NCBI GenBank assembly: GCA_018873245.2
Contig: JAEMBT020000001.1
Coordinates: 3,162,001 to 3,226,000, forward strand
DNA: 64,000 nucleotides
Reading direction: 5' to 3'
From: Archegozetes longisetosus
Lineage: Eukaryota; Arthropoda; Arachnida; Sarcoptiformes; Trhypochthoniidae
Below the pieces are notes generated by a model. The model saw only the letters and a program-made list of their open reading frames with translations. It was not told where the DNA came from and made no database searches. Of this stretch, positions 45,741 through 58,023 are shown one piece after another. Made by a program: the position numbers and the translations under genes. Within the stretch, counting starts at the first letter, position 1; the number at the start of each line of letters is the position of its first letter.

Positions 45741-45968
45741 ATATTAAGCTGTCGATTCTGCGCACGCGTCAAATTCCTTTTTTATATTAAGCCGTCAATT
45801 CTGCGCACGCGTCAAATTGCATTTTTATATTAAGCCGTCAATTCTGCGCACGCGTCAAATTGCATTTTTATATTAAGCCGTCAATTCTGCGCACGCGTCA
45901 AATTCCTTTTTTATATTAAGCCGTCAATTCTGCGCACGCGTCAAATTGCATTTTTATATTAAGCCGTT
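45741..45968 (+). repeat. 43-bp satellite, 5.3 units
   Basis: Units begin at 45741, 45784, 45827, 45870 and 45913, with a partial one at 45956, exactly 43 bp each. Each carries atattaagccgtcaattctg followed by cgcacgcgtcaaatt. Two sub-types alternate (ending in caaattcc or caaattgc). The CpG-rich cgcacgcg core is unlike the AT-rich surroundings. An inverted variant follows (gcgcatgcgtagcagtcacggcttaata, about 46010-46035). Confidence 0.9.
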
Positions 45969-46244
45969 TTCTTATCTATAAAAGAACGGCTTAAGACGAT
46001 TAATTTTTAGCGCATGCGTAGCAGTCACGGCTTAATATGGAAACTGCTTAATGAAGTCGCATATAGCGAGCTATTTGCTATAATGCATACCTTTGAAGAA
46101 TTATTGGTTTGCAGTCATTGTATACTATATCCGATATAATGAACTGCCGTTTCCGCTACATTAAGCCGTTCGCCACGACAAATGGCGTCTGTAATTTCAA
46201 ACTATTGTTTTTATTTCACTCTTAACTGCTCAATAAATATTATA

Positions 46245-46578
46245 GTAGTGATGGACAACGCTCGAGTTTTAGGCGCTCAGTCGTCAGCATAAGCTCGAGT
46301 ACCGAACTTACAAAACTTCAACCATTGAACTATCGTTTTATTTTCTTCCTATGGCTTAATAAACATTTTTAGCGATTTCTATAAGAAAGTCATACCTTGA
46401 TTCAGTTCAATTTCTCAGTTGTAATTAGGCTGAAAAACGTGACAAATTCTTTATAAAATATTTAAGTTTGATCATTCTTACCTTAAATGCAAATGTAATT
46501 TACGGACACTCAGTACTCAAGCGTGAGCGTGAGTTTGAGCCTCAGAATTTGGGTTAGCGCCGATCGTGTGCATCACTG
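46245..46578. mobile_element. Non-autonomous hAT-like element
   Basis: The left end tagtgatggacaacgctcgag and the inverted right end cagtgatgcacacgatcgg are similar. Sub-terminal gctcgag, gctcag and gagcgtgag words occur in both orientations. Flanks tattatag and cattataa are an imperfect 8-bp duplication. There is no transposase. Confidence 0.55.
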
Positions 46579-46796
46579 CATTATAAGAAATATAAATCTT
46601 TTCAAACTTGAAGCAGTATTTGATTTAATCGTCAAATGAAACCTTATTCAAGAACAAATTGTAAGAGCTTTTCACTATTTTGCTTGACTTTTCGCATCTT
46701 CATAAATAACAATCATTTTCAATGATTATTAAATTAATAATTGAAAGTCTTGGTTGAAAAGAGAGTTAAAACTGATTAACTATTTAAGTATTTAAG

Positions 46797-48419
46797 ATGA
46801 AATTAAAGATGGAATTAGAAAACGATTTGCTTTATTTCCTAACAGAAAGAATGGAGAAATCGTTATTAGAGTTTCGATCAATTGGTTTGAAGGGAATGAG
46901 AAAAGTTAGCTTAATGAAAGAAGAGAGGGCTGGACGTCGCTATAAAACTACGAATCAATTGCGTAAAGAAAAGCGATTAAATATAGTCAATTCATTTCGT
47001 CGACTAGATTTCGATTGGTTTTATGTTGATCTCACCGATCATCAAGACTTCAATGTAATTCCTTCTAAATCTGTTCACCAATTAGTCCGTTATATAATTG
47101 GCTCAAAAGATATAAACGAAAAGTTTGCTCGAAATTCTATGGAAGCAGTCAAGAAACTGCTTGACGATAATCACGATAACTGCTCGGACTTAACTGGAGT
47201 TGAACTGTTTGAAGAGTTAACTGGAGTAGAATTCTTTCAAAGGTTAAGTGCAATGGTGGCAAATCCAATGATATCAAGCACTCTAAAAGTATCAATACTT
47301 GATTTAATTGAGTCTATCATGTCGTGCATGGATATCAATATTAATATATTATTGAATAGTGGAATCTTATCTATTATGATAACTTTCAATACCTTCGACT
47401 TACAACTAGTTACTAAAACAGTAAATCTCATGCAAATTATCACTAACTCTTCCAATCAAATGTTGACAATAGCTTTAGAGAAGGGATACCTTTCCTTCCT
47501 CATCAATATCATTGAATCGACTCGACTGACTAAACAGAAACACCGAAATAAATTGACTCAATCTAATGGCTTGAAGTTAGATTTGATTCGCGCTATATCT
47601 CAATCTCTTCTATCACTGGCACTGCATTTGACCAACACAGATGTCATTCTGACTCTTCAGTCTTTATTTAAAAAACTGATACTCTTTGAAGATAGCAAAG
47701 TGATCGCTAATATCCTGACAGCTTTAGCTATTATTGCGCAAAAAAGCCCCGAATGTGTCACTCATATGAAAAAAGAATTAATTCAATCGATAACCAATTT
47801 GTTGGGTAGAAATGAGGAAAATATTATTTTGAGCGCTATCGGCATTTGGACTATGATTATCGCTAACCAAAGTCAAAGTCAATCTTCATGTTTAGTTACC
47901 GAAACTAAACTTATGAGCAGTTTGCGTAGTCTTCTAGAACGCAATCTAAGCCATCATATAATCAAAGAAATTGCCAATTTTCTGCAATTATTCTTAGAAA
48001 AATTTTCAATTGCTCTTAACTTGTTGATTGAGTCGCAAATCATACCTTTACTGATCAATTCGTTGTTATCAGTGGATTACTTCTCTAAACAACAACTACT
48101 ATCAACAATATTGAAAATTATAATGGTTTGTAATGAATCGCATGATTATTTAACTTACTTGTTGAAAAACGGTTTAATTGAAGCATTGGCTGCATTGGTA
48201 TCAGAAGATACTAACTTAACAATCGCAATATTAGAAGTATATCATTATATTTTAATAACCTCTCAAAAGTTCGGTTTACTTGATTTTGTTCTTTATAAAG
48301 CATCCCAATGCTATTTCAATACTTATATTAGTTCGTTAAATAAACATCATAATCCTTATATTTGTAATCTTGCTTTTTGTATTATTCAACTTTTTACACC
48401 TATCTTTCCTTTTCTCTAA
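46797..48419 (+). CDS. Divergent intronless importin-alpha-like protein
   Basis: A 540-aa single-exon protein. Importin alpha carries NLS cargo and binds importin beta through an N-terminal basic IBB helix. Here residues about 36-66 (EERAGRRYKTTNQLRKEKRL...NSFRR) have the IBB pattern. The remainder is all-helical with ARM-like repeats: the region NILLNSGILSIMI, then ALEKGYLSFLINII, then LLKNGLIEALAALV are third-helix-like units. One WxxxN-type signature survives (IWTMIIANQ near residue 352). Most canonical Trp/Asn ladder residues seem lost, so NLS binding may be weakened. Overall length matches importin alpha (about 520-550 aa). The lack of introns, when multi-exon neighbours have them, suggests a retrogene or a fast-evolving paralogue of the kind often used in the germline. 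Confidence 0.65.
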   Translation: MKLKMELENDLLYFLTERMEKSLLEFRSIGLKGMRKVSLMKEERAGRRYKTTNQLRKEKRLNIVNSFRRLDFDWFYVDLTDHQDFNVIPSKSVHQLVRYIIGSKDINEKFARNSMEAVKKLLDDNHDNCSDLTGVELFEELTGVEFFQRLSAMVANPMISSTLKVSILDLIESIMSCMDININILLNSGILSIMITFNTFDLQLVTKTVNLMQIITNSSNQMLTIALEKGYLSFLINIIESTRLTKQKHRNKLTQSNGLKLDLIRAISQSLLSLALHLTNTDVILTLQSLFKKLILFEDSKVIANILTALAIIAQKSPECVTHMKKELIQSITNLLGRNEENIILSAIGIWTMIIANQSQSQSSCLVTETKLMSSLRSLLERNLSHHIIKEIANFLQLFLEKFSIALNLLIESQIIPLLINSLLSVDYFSKQQLLSTILKIIMVCNESHDYLTYLLKNGLIEALAALVSEDTNLTIAILEVYHYILITSQKFGLLDFVLYKASQCYFNTYISSLNKHHNPYICNLAFCIIQLFTPIFPFL

Positions 48420-48867
48420 CTTTGTCTGCCTCTTCTAACTTCTCTCTTCTTATCACTTCTCGAACTCTATTTCATTACTTTGTAATCATTTCAACTCTCG
48501 TTACGCTGTATTTCATATTTTGTCTTCTATTGTAACTGTTCATTTGTTCTTTATTTAAATTAATTTGAAAGTTTTCTTCAATACTTCTAATCATATTTTG
48601 TGAAATTTTTGTGAAATTTTTGTGAAATTTTAGTCAAAACTTGTGCAAAGAAAAATGATTAATAAAAACAAATTATCTCGTGATCTATATTACAATTAGT
48701 AAATATTCTCCAGATTTAATGTTGAACTCGATTTGAACCTTCTGGTCATTCGATAAAATCTTTGTACAACTTAATTGCATATCATTATCTAATACTTAAA
48801 AATATTAGATTAACAAATTATTCAGTACTTATTCAAATCATATCCTCATGTCATATTGATATTAATA

Positions 48868-49085
48868 TGTGTACACTTATAAACTTAACAACCTTCGATA
48901 GCAACCAGAAGTGACAGGCTCCGATGGCGTGCTTTCTATCAGACCATAATGTTGAAGATATTAAAATTATAGGATATTTAATATAGTAATCGAAGCAAAT
49001 CTAAACTCAAATTTAGACACAAATTGAAGCGAATCACAAGGAGCTTGATACAACAGTAGCTTATTTCTTGTTGCTATGGTCGAAG
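48868..49085 (+). repeat. 230-bp dispersed repeat, copy 2 of 3
   Basis: Relative of 6655-6890: 'gatagcaaccagaagtgac', 'gcgtgctttctatc', 'tagtaatcgaagcaaatcta' and 'gaagcgaatcacaag'. Confidence 0.6.
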
Positions 49086-49577
49086 ATTAAGTTTGCAAGT
49101 GTACATTGTATTTATCTCATTGAGAGCAGTGATTATATTGCATATTAAGACTTGTGATCTATTAATAAAAACTAAAAACTATTCGGTCGCACATTTGTTT
49201 CCCCAAAGATCGGAGAATTATAAGCTAACAATCCTCAAAGTAATTTATTTTATAAATAAGTTAACTCTATAATACTAATATATTTCTGTTTGCATTCTAT
49301 CAGTAGATGAAAATTAAGGCTAAATCAAAAGGTTTTACTCTTGAGTAGATTGTTGCAGTTATAACTATTGATTAATGAAACTAACACGCTTCAAATATCA
49401 CACTTATATTCCATATAATTGCTAAATATTAGCAATTTTCAAAAATACCTTAAAGTTTAAAGACTTGAACCTTGCAAACAATTTCGTATTAGTTGGAAAG
49501 TTTGAATGGAATACTATGAAAATTTGAGATATAAGTTGAAAATAAGAAAAATAATGCAATATAGAACTCGTTGGGTC

Positions 49578-49643
49578 AGTGCTATAATATCCTATCTGTA
49601 ATTGAAATAGCATTGAACTGAAGATTCCTCAAAGTTTTAGCAT
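49578..49643 (+). repeat. 60-bp hairpin family, copy 3
   Basis: Begins agtgctataatatcctatct, with internal ctgtaattgaaata. The right end (aaagttttagcat) is degenerate. Confidence 0.6.
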
Positions 49644-50743
49644 TTAATTAATATAAAATTAAGCTTTTGATCAATAAGTTTAGGTTAGCATAAGATATCT
49701 TATTACAAATACTTGAATGTTCAATCTAAAGGAATAGAATTCCTGTGGTTTTGCGAATATCTAAAGGCTTAAGATATGAAGAAATGCGGAACTCTTCAAA
49801 TTTAATAATAACATTTGAATGGAGTGTATTTTTTTAGCATTTTATTCAAAAACAAACATAACTTTGAATTGTATGAAACAATAGGAACAGAGTTAGAACT
49901 CCTAATAATTGATTAGTATTGAAAAAACGCTCAGATTTACCGGTCAGAGCATTGTTTAAAAGGTCATTAATACTTATTATAAGTAGTTACACAACTTATC
50001 AAATACTATTTAAACTATATAATAGTCTTATGTTGACAATAAACTTCTTGCTTTAGTCATTACTAGTATTAAGATTGTATTTCGATTATTTCATTATATC
50101 TTTCAAATGCATATAATTTAATACTTCAATACTTATTATTTCATTACATCTGCTTTTTCTTTATTTTTGTTTTAATCTTATTTCTAATTCTTTTCTAACT
50201 TCAACCAAAGCTTCAACTCTTCAATATTTACCATACGCAAAGTCCAGAAGTCTTTTAAGCTTAAGGATCAAAAGTGGAAATGTTTGAAACATAAGTATGA
50301 AATTTGATTTTCTAATCCTTATAATTAAAATAATGAATATTTATGTGTAACCCCAATCTGATAGTGAATACGAGAAAATAGCTTTTTTCAAATTTTATCA
50401 TCTTAATTACTAGGCATATCAAATATATGTATTTATTCACTAATTACATGTGAGGTATGAGATCATTCCGTTAGCTTTCCCGCACACTCTCGTTATGAGA
50501 ACGACAATCATCACAAATATAATTAATGGAATCATTCCCAATAATCATCTCAATCATTGATTATCTCTTCAAATATTGGTAGGCTATAAAGGCGTACACC
50601 TAATTAGTCCACATTTTTAGGGGAATCTGTCTCACTTGTAATGTATCCGTAAATACATGTCTTCAAAGGCCTGTTTATTGTTTGCATTTTTTACTTTTTC
50701 TTATGTTGAGCCTAAAACGTGAGAAATGAATTATCACACAATA

Positions 50744-50785
50744 TATTTATAATAATAATAATAATAATAATGATAATAATGATAA
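50744..50785 (+). repeat. ATA/ATG trinucleotide run
   Basis: An (ata)n run with two atg variants, about 40 bp. Simple repeat. Confidence 0.8.
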
Positions 50786-51813
50786 TCAACTATTAGAAGG
50801 TCGAAAATCTGAGAAATTATTCGATTAATATGTTAAAGCATTGAAATATTTTAACTTAATTGCTTTTAAGGCTGAAAGCTTACAATTACAGCATTTAGAT
50901 AATTATTTAGTTAGTTTTGTTCTTTAGATAACAACTTTATGTAAATAATCGTGATTTGCTTGAGCTAAACGTTCAATTAATTTCTATCGTTTAAGTTATT
51001 TATCTCTTCAGTTATAACTCCATTCATCAGATATGATCGTAAATGATGACACAATTTTCAGTCACTTCAAAAATACATGGATTATGTAAAGTGATTTTTC
51101 AGCATTATTTCACCTGTATTTCAATAACGTTTTCACAATAACTGAATCGCATTTGAGCGATAATTGAACAACATTTCAGCAACATTTCAACAACATTTCA
51201 ACCTTCGCTATAGTAAGATTTTAGTTTATCTAATTTATTAAAATAATTTTATCGACAATTCAGTGTTTAATCTAAAAAGTGTTAGTATTGATTGTGTGTT
51301 AGATAAGACAAGTAAGAAATTACTCAATGAACATTTCAAGCTTAATGCCTTTAGCTTAAAAGGATGCGGCCTTAAACTTATATAGATTTCCACAATTTTT
51401 ATTTCATTTTATTAAGTTTTATGAATCTGTCGGCATCACTACTCAAATCAACTTTTACTCATCAGAACCGGTACTTCAGCTCAAATCTTAATAGCTATGG
51501 ATTATCAGTCGGAAAGCATCTATTGAACGAATAAAAAAATATGTTTATTTCAATCGCAGCTAACTATTAGTCCTATCAAATATTACATTATAGATGCCTT
51601 CGCTCTATCAGCTATCCCAAATTCTTTTGGTTCTCATATCCCCTTCTTTTGTATGTTTTAAATGCTCATGCATTACATAGAGGTAGTCATAATGAATATC
51701 TAACATTTTTCAAATCAAATTCAGGTAATAACACATTTACGACCATCAACTATAGCCGCCAGATAAGATTTAAAACCAACACAAACTTTCTTTAGCCATG
51801 CTTCTCTCTATTG

Positions 51814-51872
51814 ACTGCTATAAAGCCATATCTCTAATTCAAACAACATCTCAGATATCACTCTATAGCATA
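51814..51872 (+). repeat. 60-bp hairpin family, copy 4
   Basis: actgctataaag at the left, ctctatagcat at the right, internal tatctctaattcaaa. Confidence 0.65.
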
Positions 51873-51877
51873 GAATC

Positions 51878-51950
51878 TATGCCACAGAGCCTATGCCACA
51901 GAGCCTATTCCACAGAGCCTATTCCACAGAGTCTATGCCACAGAGTCTAC
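51878..51950 (+). repeat. 15-bp tandem repeat
   Basis: About five copies of cctatnccacagag(c/t). It starts 6 bp after the hairpin copy at 51814-51872. An open frame runs across it but looks like a by-product of the repeat. Confidence 0.8.
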
Positions 51951-52080
51951 GATCCGCACATATATTTTGTCGTTCGCTTTGGGCTGATTTTTATTATAGT
52001 GAGTTATCCACATGTAGCAAATTATTACTCGATTACATAACCAGAGTATTTTAGAGTTTCTACAACTTCTATACTCCTAA

Positions 52081-52107
52081 CAATCATCATCATCATCATC
52101 ATCATTG
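52081..52107 (+). repeat. (ATC)n microsatellite
   Basis: Eight near-perfect atc units. Confidence 0.85.
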
Positions 52108-53693
52108 ACGAGAAATTCAGAATTGCTAACTCAGATAAACCTCACAATAAAGGAAGCGCTTGGCAATCAAATGCCATTTTTAACTTAAGTTTCTGCTCAA
52201 TTTTTGATATTCCTTTCGAACGAACCTAAAAAAACCTTTTTATATCTCTCTTTCCTTCAGCAGACTTTCCAGATGGATAAACAACTATCAAAAGGTAGAT
52301 GTATTCGATGCAGAGATTGTCAAAATGTGTCGGCTCCTAATATTCATAACTCATCAATTTTTAGAAGCTTATCACTTAGTTTGTTGGGTCATTACTGAGT
52401 ATTGTACGCGCAGGATAAGAAAAGATTTGAATTTTAATGCTCCCAAAAGCGATTTCGTTCGCATCAATTGCTGGCTTATCAGAACACACATATTACTTCT
52501 TTCCCTATACTCTATCCAAATTTCTATTCTATGCCTACTGAAATTATAATCACCCTTGGCAACTTCTAATCTACTATCTTATGTACCACTTATGTGACCA
52601 CTTTATTTTTATATATACTGTCAACTCCTTAAGCTCTATACTTCTTTTTTTCTTTATATGTACTTTTCTGTATAACAAACCTTTTGGATTGGGAGCTGTA
52701 CTTAACTTAATTATAACATTTATTAGTTATATGATCCATAATACAAGTGTTGAATGGTTGTGAATCACGTTCTCACTTGTTTATCACAATCACAATATAT
52801 AGTCTATACAGTCGACTAATTAAAGTGATATACAGTCGAGTATACATTTAAAGAAAAAGTATACAACTTTTTGATTTGATAAACGCGGCTCTAATCAAAC
52901 TTTGAACAAAAAGCCGCTCTAAAAGCGTAGCAACTGGTTCTCAATAAGTAGATGGTATCTACGCAAGATTTGTATTTCAAATAGTGTAGAGAATAGTTAG
53001 TATATTTAAAAAGTTGGTTTGATTATTTGCCTATTTAACTGAAAAGCATTAACATTAATGCTAAAATGAGTATTAACTTTAACTTGACTTTAGTCGCATA
53101 AAACTTTATTATCTTTATTATCGCATATTATTATTATTTTTTCGTTATCTTCTGTAATGATTTGTTTGAAATGTCAATTTTTTTATAATCCCAAAGAATT
53201 GTTTTCTACATAATCGCAATTCCAAAGTTTGTCGCAATACTCCTTATTAGTACCGCTAATAATATTCTATAAGTCCACAAAAAACCAATTATATTTAAAT
53301 CTCTGTTAATTTCTCTTACGTTTGACGACCAGTTTCCAGATTTGTACCTCAATCTGCTCGTTTTATTGTTTCAGCTATACTTATGCCTTATAGGACAGCA
53401 TCAACTTTTGATTTTTTCAATAATTATTATTCGAACTTGAAATCTATTTCTACAGCTCTTGAGTGCTTTCCGGTAGTTAGAAGAGTATTTGACTCAATAA
53501 ATTATAATTGCACTCCATATGTAATTTATATGTAATCGATAACACAAGCAAATCTATCAATTATATTAATAAATGGAGTAAACACGTGGTTTCAATAATA
53601 TCTTGTGATATAAAAGTTATATTTAGCAGATGTTTATGCGTAAATAAAGTATTAAATATCTTTCAAAATCAATCTAGTGTATTAAACTTTATT

Positions 53694-53696
<3 letters not shown>

Positions 53697-53764
<68 letters not shown>
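53697..53764 (+). repeat. (TC)n microsatellite, about 68 bp
   Basis: An uninterrupted tc run. The predicted Leu-Ser and Arg-Glu repeats in overlapping frames are artefacts of it. Shorter tc runs lie at 54662-54690 and 55374-55400. Confidence 0.9.
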
Positions 53765-53765
<1 letters not shown>

Positions 53766-54982
53766 AGCATATGTCCCATAATTGAATATACCTGACTATA
53801 CGGTATTACCTTATAAGAGACTACAACAGACTGTGACATGCTATAACACACTATATCATAGTATATAAGATAAAGTTATAAAGACTTTCTTAGTTTTATT
53901 TTCTTATTATGTTTCAACTTGTATTATATTACCTTTGTATATCTATATTATTTCAAATTTCATACTCCTCTCATTTAATATATCCAATATTAGTCATTCA
54001 CTTATTATTATTATTTGATTTATTTATCTATCTATATAATAATCCAGCATTTGTTAGTCCATCATCTCTTAATCCTACACAAAAAAATTGAAAAACATAT
54101 AGTTTGAAGTTCACATATATTCAAAGCGAAGCATAACATATGAAAGACACATATGTTAGTAATTGAGCCCATAATTGAAAATAGGGCTGAATGGGATAAT
54201 AGGTATTATTGTTTGTATTTTATGTGTACATTTTCACTGATCAATTGAAACAATAAAGATGTTTATCTCAAGAAGTTATTATCCACCATTTGTTTTATTG
54301 AATACTATTGAAATGTCTTACAATGTCTTACAATGGCTTATTTTACTGCTCTACTAACTCCAACTCTTTTCTTAAGTCTAATTTCTAACCAGTCTCTAAC
54401 CTTAAATCTACGTTAAAATCAATGCTCAACTAACGTTTCTTAAGTCAATTTAACTCTACTCAACTCTACTCAATCCTACTCTACTCAGCTCTACTTCACT
54501 CAACTCTAGTCCAATGATTGAATACCGGATTAATAAAATACAACCTAGACTTTGCCTCAATTTCTACATTAGAAGCCAATTGTCTGATTGGAATGCATTA
54601 ATGATTATGACACCAGTTTTGGATATTAATGCATTTTTAGCCTTGAGATAAACCAGTCTTACTCTCTCTCTCTCTTTCTCTCTCTCTCACTCATCCAATC
54701 TTTAATCTCTCGCAATACTGTGGGAATCCTTTCGAAAATTAATTATCAGTTGAGATCCGAAATATTTTGCAACATTCTTACATTTGAAAACTAAAATTCA
54801 CTTCACTAGCTATTAGTCTATTACTTGTTACTTATCATCACATCGTCTATGAAAACAAGACTTCAAATGTTGAGTTCATTTTTGACGCTCTGAAAGTTCG
54901 CGTTATATAACTTGTATTGTATTGCTCTGCTTTGGTATTTTAACATTAATTATCGTATTTTAACTTTAATTATCTTCAGGTC

Positions 54983-55040
54983 ACTGCTATAAAGTCCTAT
55001 CTCTAGTTGAAATACTACTACACATAAACCTTTATAACAC
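54983..55040 (+). repeat. 60-bp hairpin family, copy 5
   Basis: actgctataaagtcctatctc at the left (first 20 bases), tttataacac at the right, internal ctagttgaaata. Confidence 0.65.
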
Positions 55041-55368
55041 TTAACCAACATATCAATCAAGAGTTGATTTTTAATCAAATAATCTAATAACCAGCCAATG
55101 TATTGAACAAATGAGATCTAGTTTTCTCTTTTCAATTATGTTTTCTTTTATGATCAATAACAATACACTTATGAGGAGATAACACTTATGAAGGGATTAA
55201 ATGACGCGAACGCTTGCGAGCAACTAAATTCAGGTTTCACTCATTTCTTGTATAACTCATTTGCTTATAAATCTCTCTCTATTATTCTAATCTTCACGTG
55301 TTCACTTTCTATCAATGCATCCATTGCTTCTATCAATTCTAATACTTATCTCTTTTAACCTTTTATCT

Positions 55369-55403
<35 letters not shown>

Positions 55404-56239
55404 CTCTTTAATTGGTTAGTCCCATAATTAGTTCAACACTTTATCTATCATTCTATTATTGACATTTTTTCATTTCTATCCAATTACAATCTTAACATAT
55501 CAAACATATTCATATCGATTAAACCTAAATAACTATTCGTTTCTCACTAAATTCGCCCTAAGTTTTAAATAAGTTTCCGGTTTTCACAGATTTAAAACTT
55601 TGTAATCTAAGTATTGAGAAATTTGAAAGTTTACGTTTGATCAAATCTAAATTCTTTACAATAAAAAAGCATTAAACTTATTTGAAATCAAGTTTAAAAC
55701 TTCTCAGCTCAACATGTCTAAAGTTACTCTCATATACTCTCATATACTCTCATATATTCTCCAAACTTTTTAGAATATCTATCACTATGACAAATACTAA
55801 CTCCAAATATTCAATCATCTGTAATAAGTTTATAAATGGAAACCAATCTCTGCACTCGATATCAGTTTATTCGATATGAACTACTAATTGAACACCTCCT
55901 CTATATTTAGTACTAATACTGCGCACATAAACTTCAAAATCTCCAGAATAAGGTTTGCATATCAACTCAATTATCGACTAAATCAGACATTTTTCTCACG
56001 TAGTGTAACTAAACTTTTATCTCTAGCTTTGAATCTCAAATAATCGCAAATGCAATCACTAGTTCTTTAGCTAATCTGACATAACAATACAGTTTGAAGT
56101 TTATTATGTAAATTGTTTAGTAAAAAGCAAATAATTATCTAATAGTATGGGAGAGCTATGTCAAAATTAAATGCTAACTTATACTGATCAAACTCAAAAC
56201 CTTCTTTTTTCTTTACTTTTCATATATGCTCATCAGACC

Positions 56240-56460
56240 CAAACCTCAAATACACGCTCAAACTTAATGATCCTTTATAGCTACTAAAATTGGTCAGTTG
56301 TGATTGCATGCTTTTCATCTGGTCATAACGTGTTCAGGTATTAATAACTTATAGAGCATTCAATTTAGTGATTAAAACAAGTCTATAATTAGATTTCGCA
56401 AAATTTGACGCTATCATAGAAAGGTTGAAGTAGTGACGGCCTTTACTAGTTGCCGTCAAA
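56240..56460 (+). repeat. 230-bp dispersed repeat, copy 3 of 3
   Basis: Relative of 6655-6890: 'gcatgcttttcatctggtcata', 'gtattaataacttatagagc' and 'attcaatttagtgatt'. The most diverged of the three. Confidence 0.5.
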
Positions 56461-58023
56461 GACCATTAGGTTTTCAACAGTAAATGGTTAGTAATAATAA
56501 AGTAAAATAAAAAAATGCAGAACTTGATAACTTTAATTCAAGCTAAAGAATGACAAGCATATTAATAAAAATTAGAGGTAAGAATTGAAATGACTTATCA
56601 TAAAGTTAGTATGACATATGATCCTTTTAAGTTGAACCAAGCCAATGGAAGCATGCATTTTTATGGTGTATATTCATCTGATATCCCTTTAAGAATTTCA
56701 GAGCGGTAACGTCTTAACAAATCTACGGCTAGTATTGTAATCATAATCGAGTACATCCTTGATTTTAGGGTTCATAAAATAATATAATTCTTATGATTAT
56801 TATTATTAGCTTATTATTAACTTATTTGTCTTCATTTATATACTAACTTCTGCTTATCAACTGTTTAAGAGTCACCACATTATTGCCTCAATAAAAACAC
56901 GCAATCTTAGAAAGCTTTAAATTCTCAACCATTCTTAGATATACAATTGGGTTAAAAGTTAATTATTTTCTTTATATCACCTTCTCTATTCTTTTTGTCT
57001 AACTCCATACTCTTTATATTGATTTACGTTTTTGTCTCTTTTCTATCTTTAGCTAAACTAAACTTCTTTTTGGGTAAAGACAAATAAAAATTTGATTAAC
57101 TTATAAAAATTTTTAGTTTTAATCATAAATTTTAAGGCCTCGATTGGAATAGTGGAGCAAATGAGGCATATTTGAGATAAGTTTAAAATGATTTAAGATT
57201 ATTGTATACATAATAAGAGAGATAATAAAGTAATTCAAACTATTAAGTGGTTCGCAATTCAACATAACTTAACTAAATCTCCGAAAATTAAGTTTTCAAT
57301 CAGTTCACATTTGAAGGAAAAAACTTTTTAAAGATAAGTACACTTTTGTTTGAGAAAAAGGCGTTATTTGTGGGCGAAATCATAATTATTGTATCAGTAA
57401 ATTAAAGACAATAAGACTTAATCTTAAACTTAAAAAATACAATCGACTGAATCAAAGTTGTAAAAATGATTAGGAGTCTCATTAAAAGAGAGTATAATTG
57501 TGTCGCAAACAATTAATATCTAGTTATAAGTGAACAAATAGGAGTTAGAAGTAAAGAAAAAGTGAACTATTTCATCACGTATGAGTACATAGTGGTGCGT
57601 AGTCTCACACAGTCACACATAGTGGTAGATAATCGTACATAAGGATTGAGCGAATAAGGGTAAGAATACACATGACGTATAGATATAGACAGGAGTGAGT
57701 CTCGTCTATCAGTTCGTTTAGTATTGAATGTGTTGTCAGTTTTGTTGTATTTGTAATGAGTGTTTTTCTATGGCTGCAACACATCAAACAAAAATATGAA
57801 AAGCGCTATCACTATAACACAATATTTAGTGTCTTCTCATAATGTCTCTCAATCAACATTCAATCGACTTTCAATCGTTCATTTCAATCGTGATTTAAAT
57901 ATTAATTATTAATTGTATTGAGAATAACAATCGTTTGTTTCATCAAATAGTTATCAGTTTTGATATAATATTCAGTTTTGCTTTCATTTGATTTGGTTGG
58001 AAGTCGATGTAAATGTCATAAAT

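Larger units (their letters stand above)
44583..46796. other. Intergenic between Maelstrom and importin-alpha-like gene
   Basis: A head-to-head interval of 2.2 kb. It contains the 43-bp satellite (45741-45968), its inverted flank and a hAT-like element (46245-46578). No exon is seen. Confidence 0.55.
48420..58023. other. 9.6-kb gene-free region upstream of the Dve/SATB gene
   Basis: No exon is supported. Contents: two copies of the 230-bp repeat, three 60-bp hairpins, a 15-bp tandem repeat (51878-51950), and di- and trinucleotide runs. A large empty upstream interval is usual for developmental transcription factors, so enhancers may lie here, but none can be read directly. Confidence 0.5.

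Noticed and set aside
45741..45968. CRISPR-like array
   Set aside because: The units are contiguous 43-bp tandem copies with no unique spacers, in a eukaryotic setting.
51798..52040. 80-aa open frame with repeated PQSLCHR motifs
   Set aside because: The motif comes from the 15-bp tandem repeat and the hairpin in front of it. There is no conserved start context, splice site or codon signal.
52204..52450. Possible zinc-finger exon (GRCIRCRDC after an acceptor-like ttccttcagcag)
   Set aside because: Only one CxxC pair is visible, the frame stops within about 45 codons, and nothing can be spliced to it.
53508..53851. Frames encoding long Leu-Ser or Arg-Glu repeats
   Set aside because: They are translations of the (TC)n microsatellite on the two strands.
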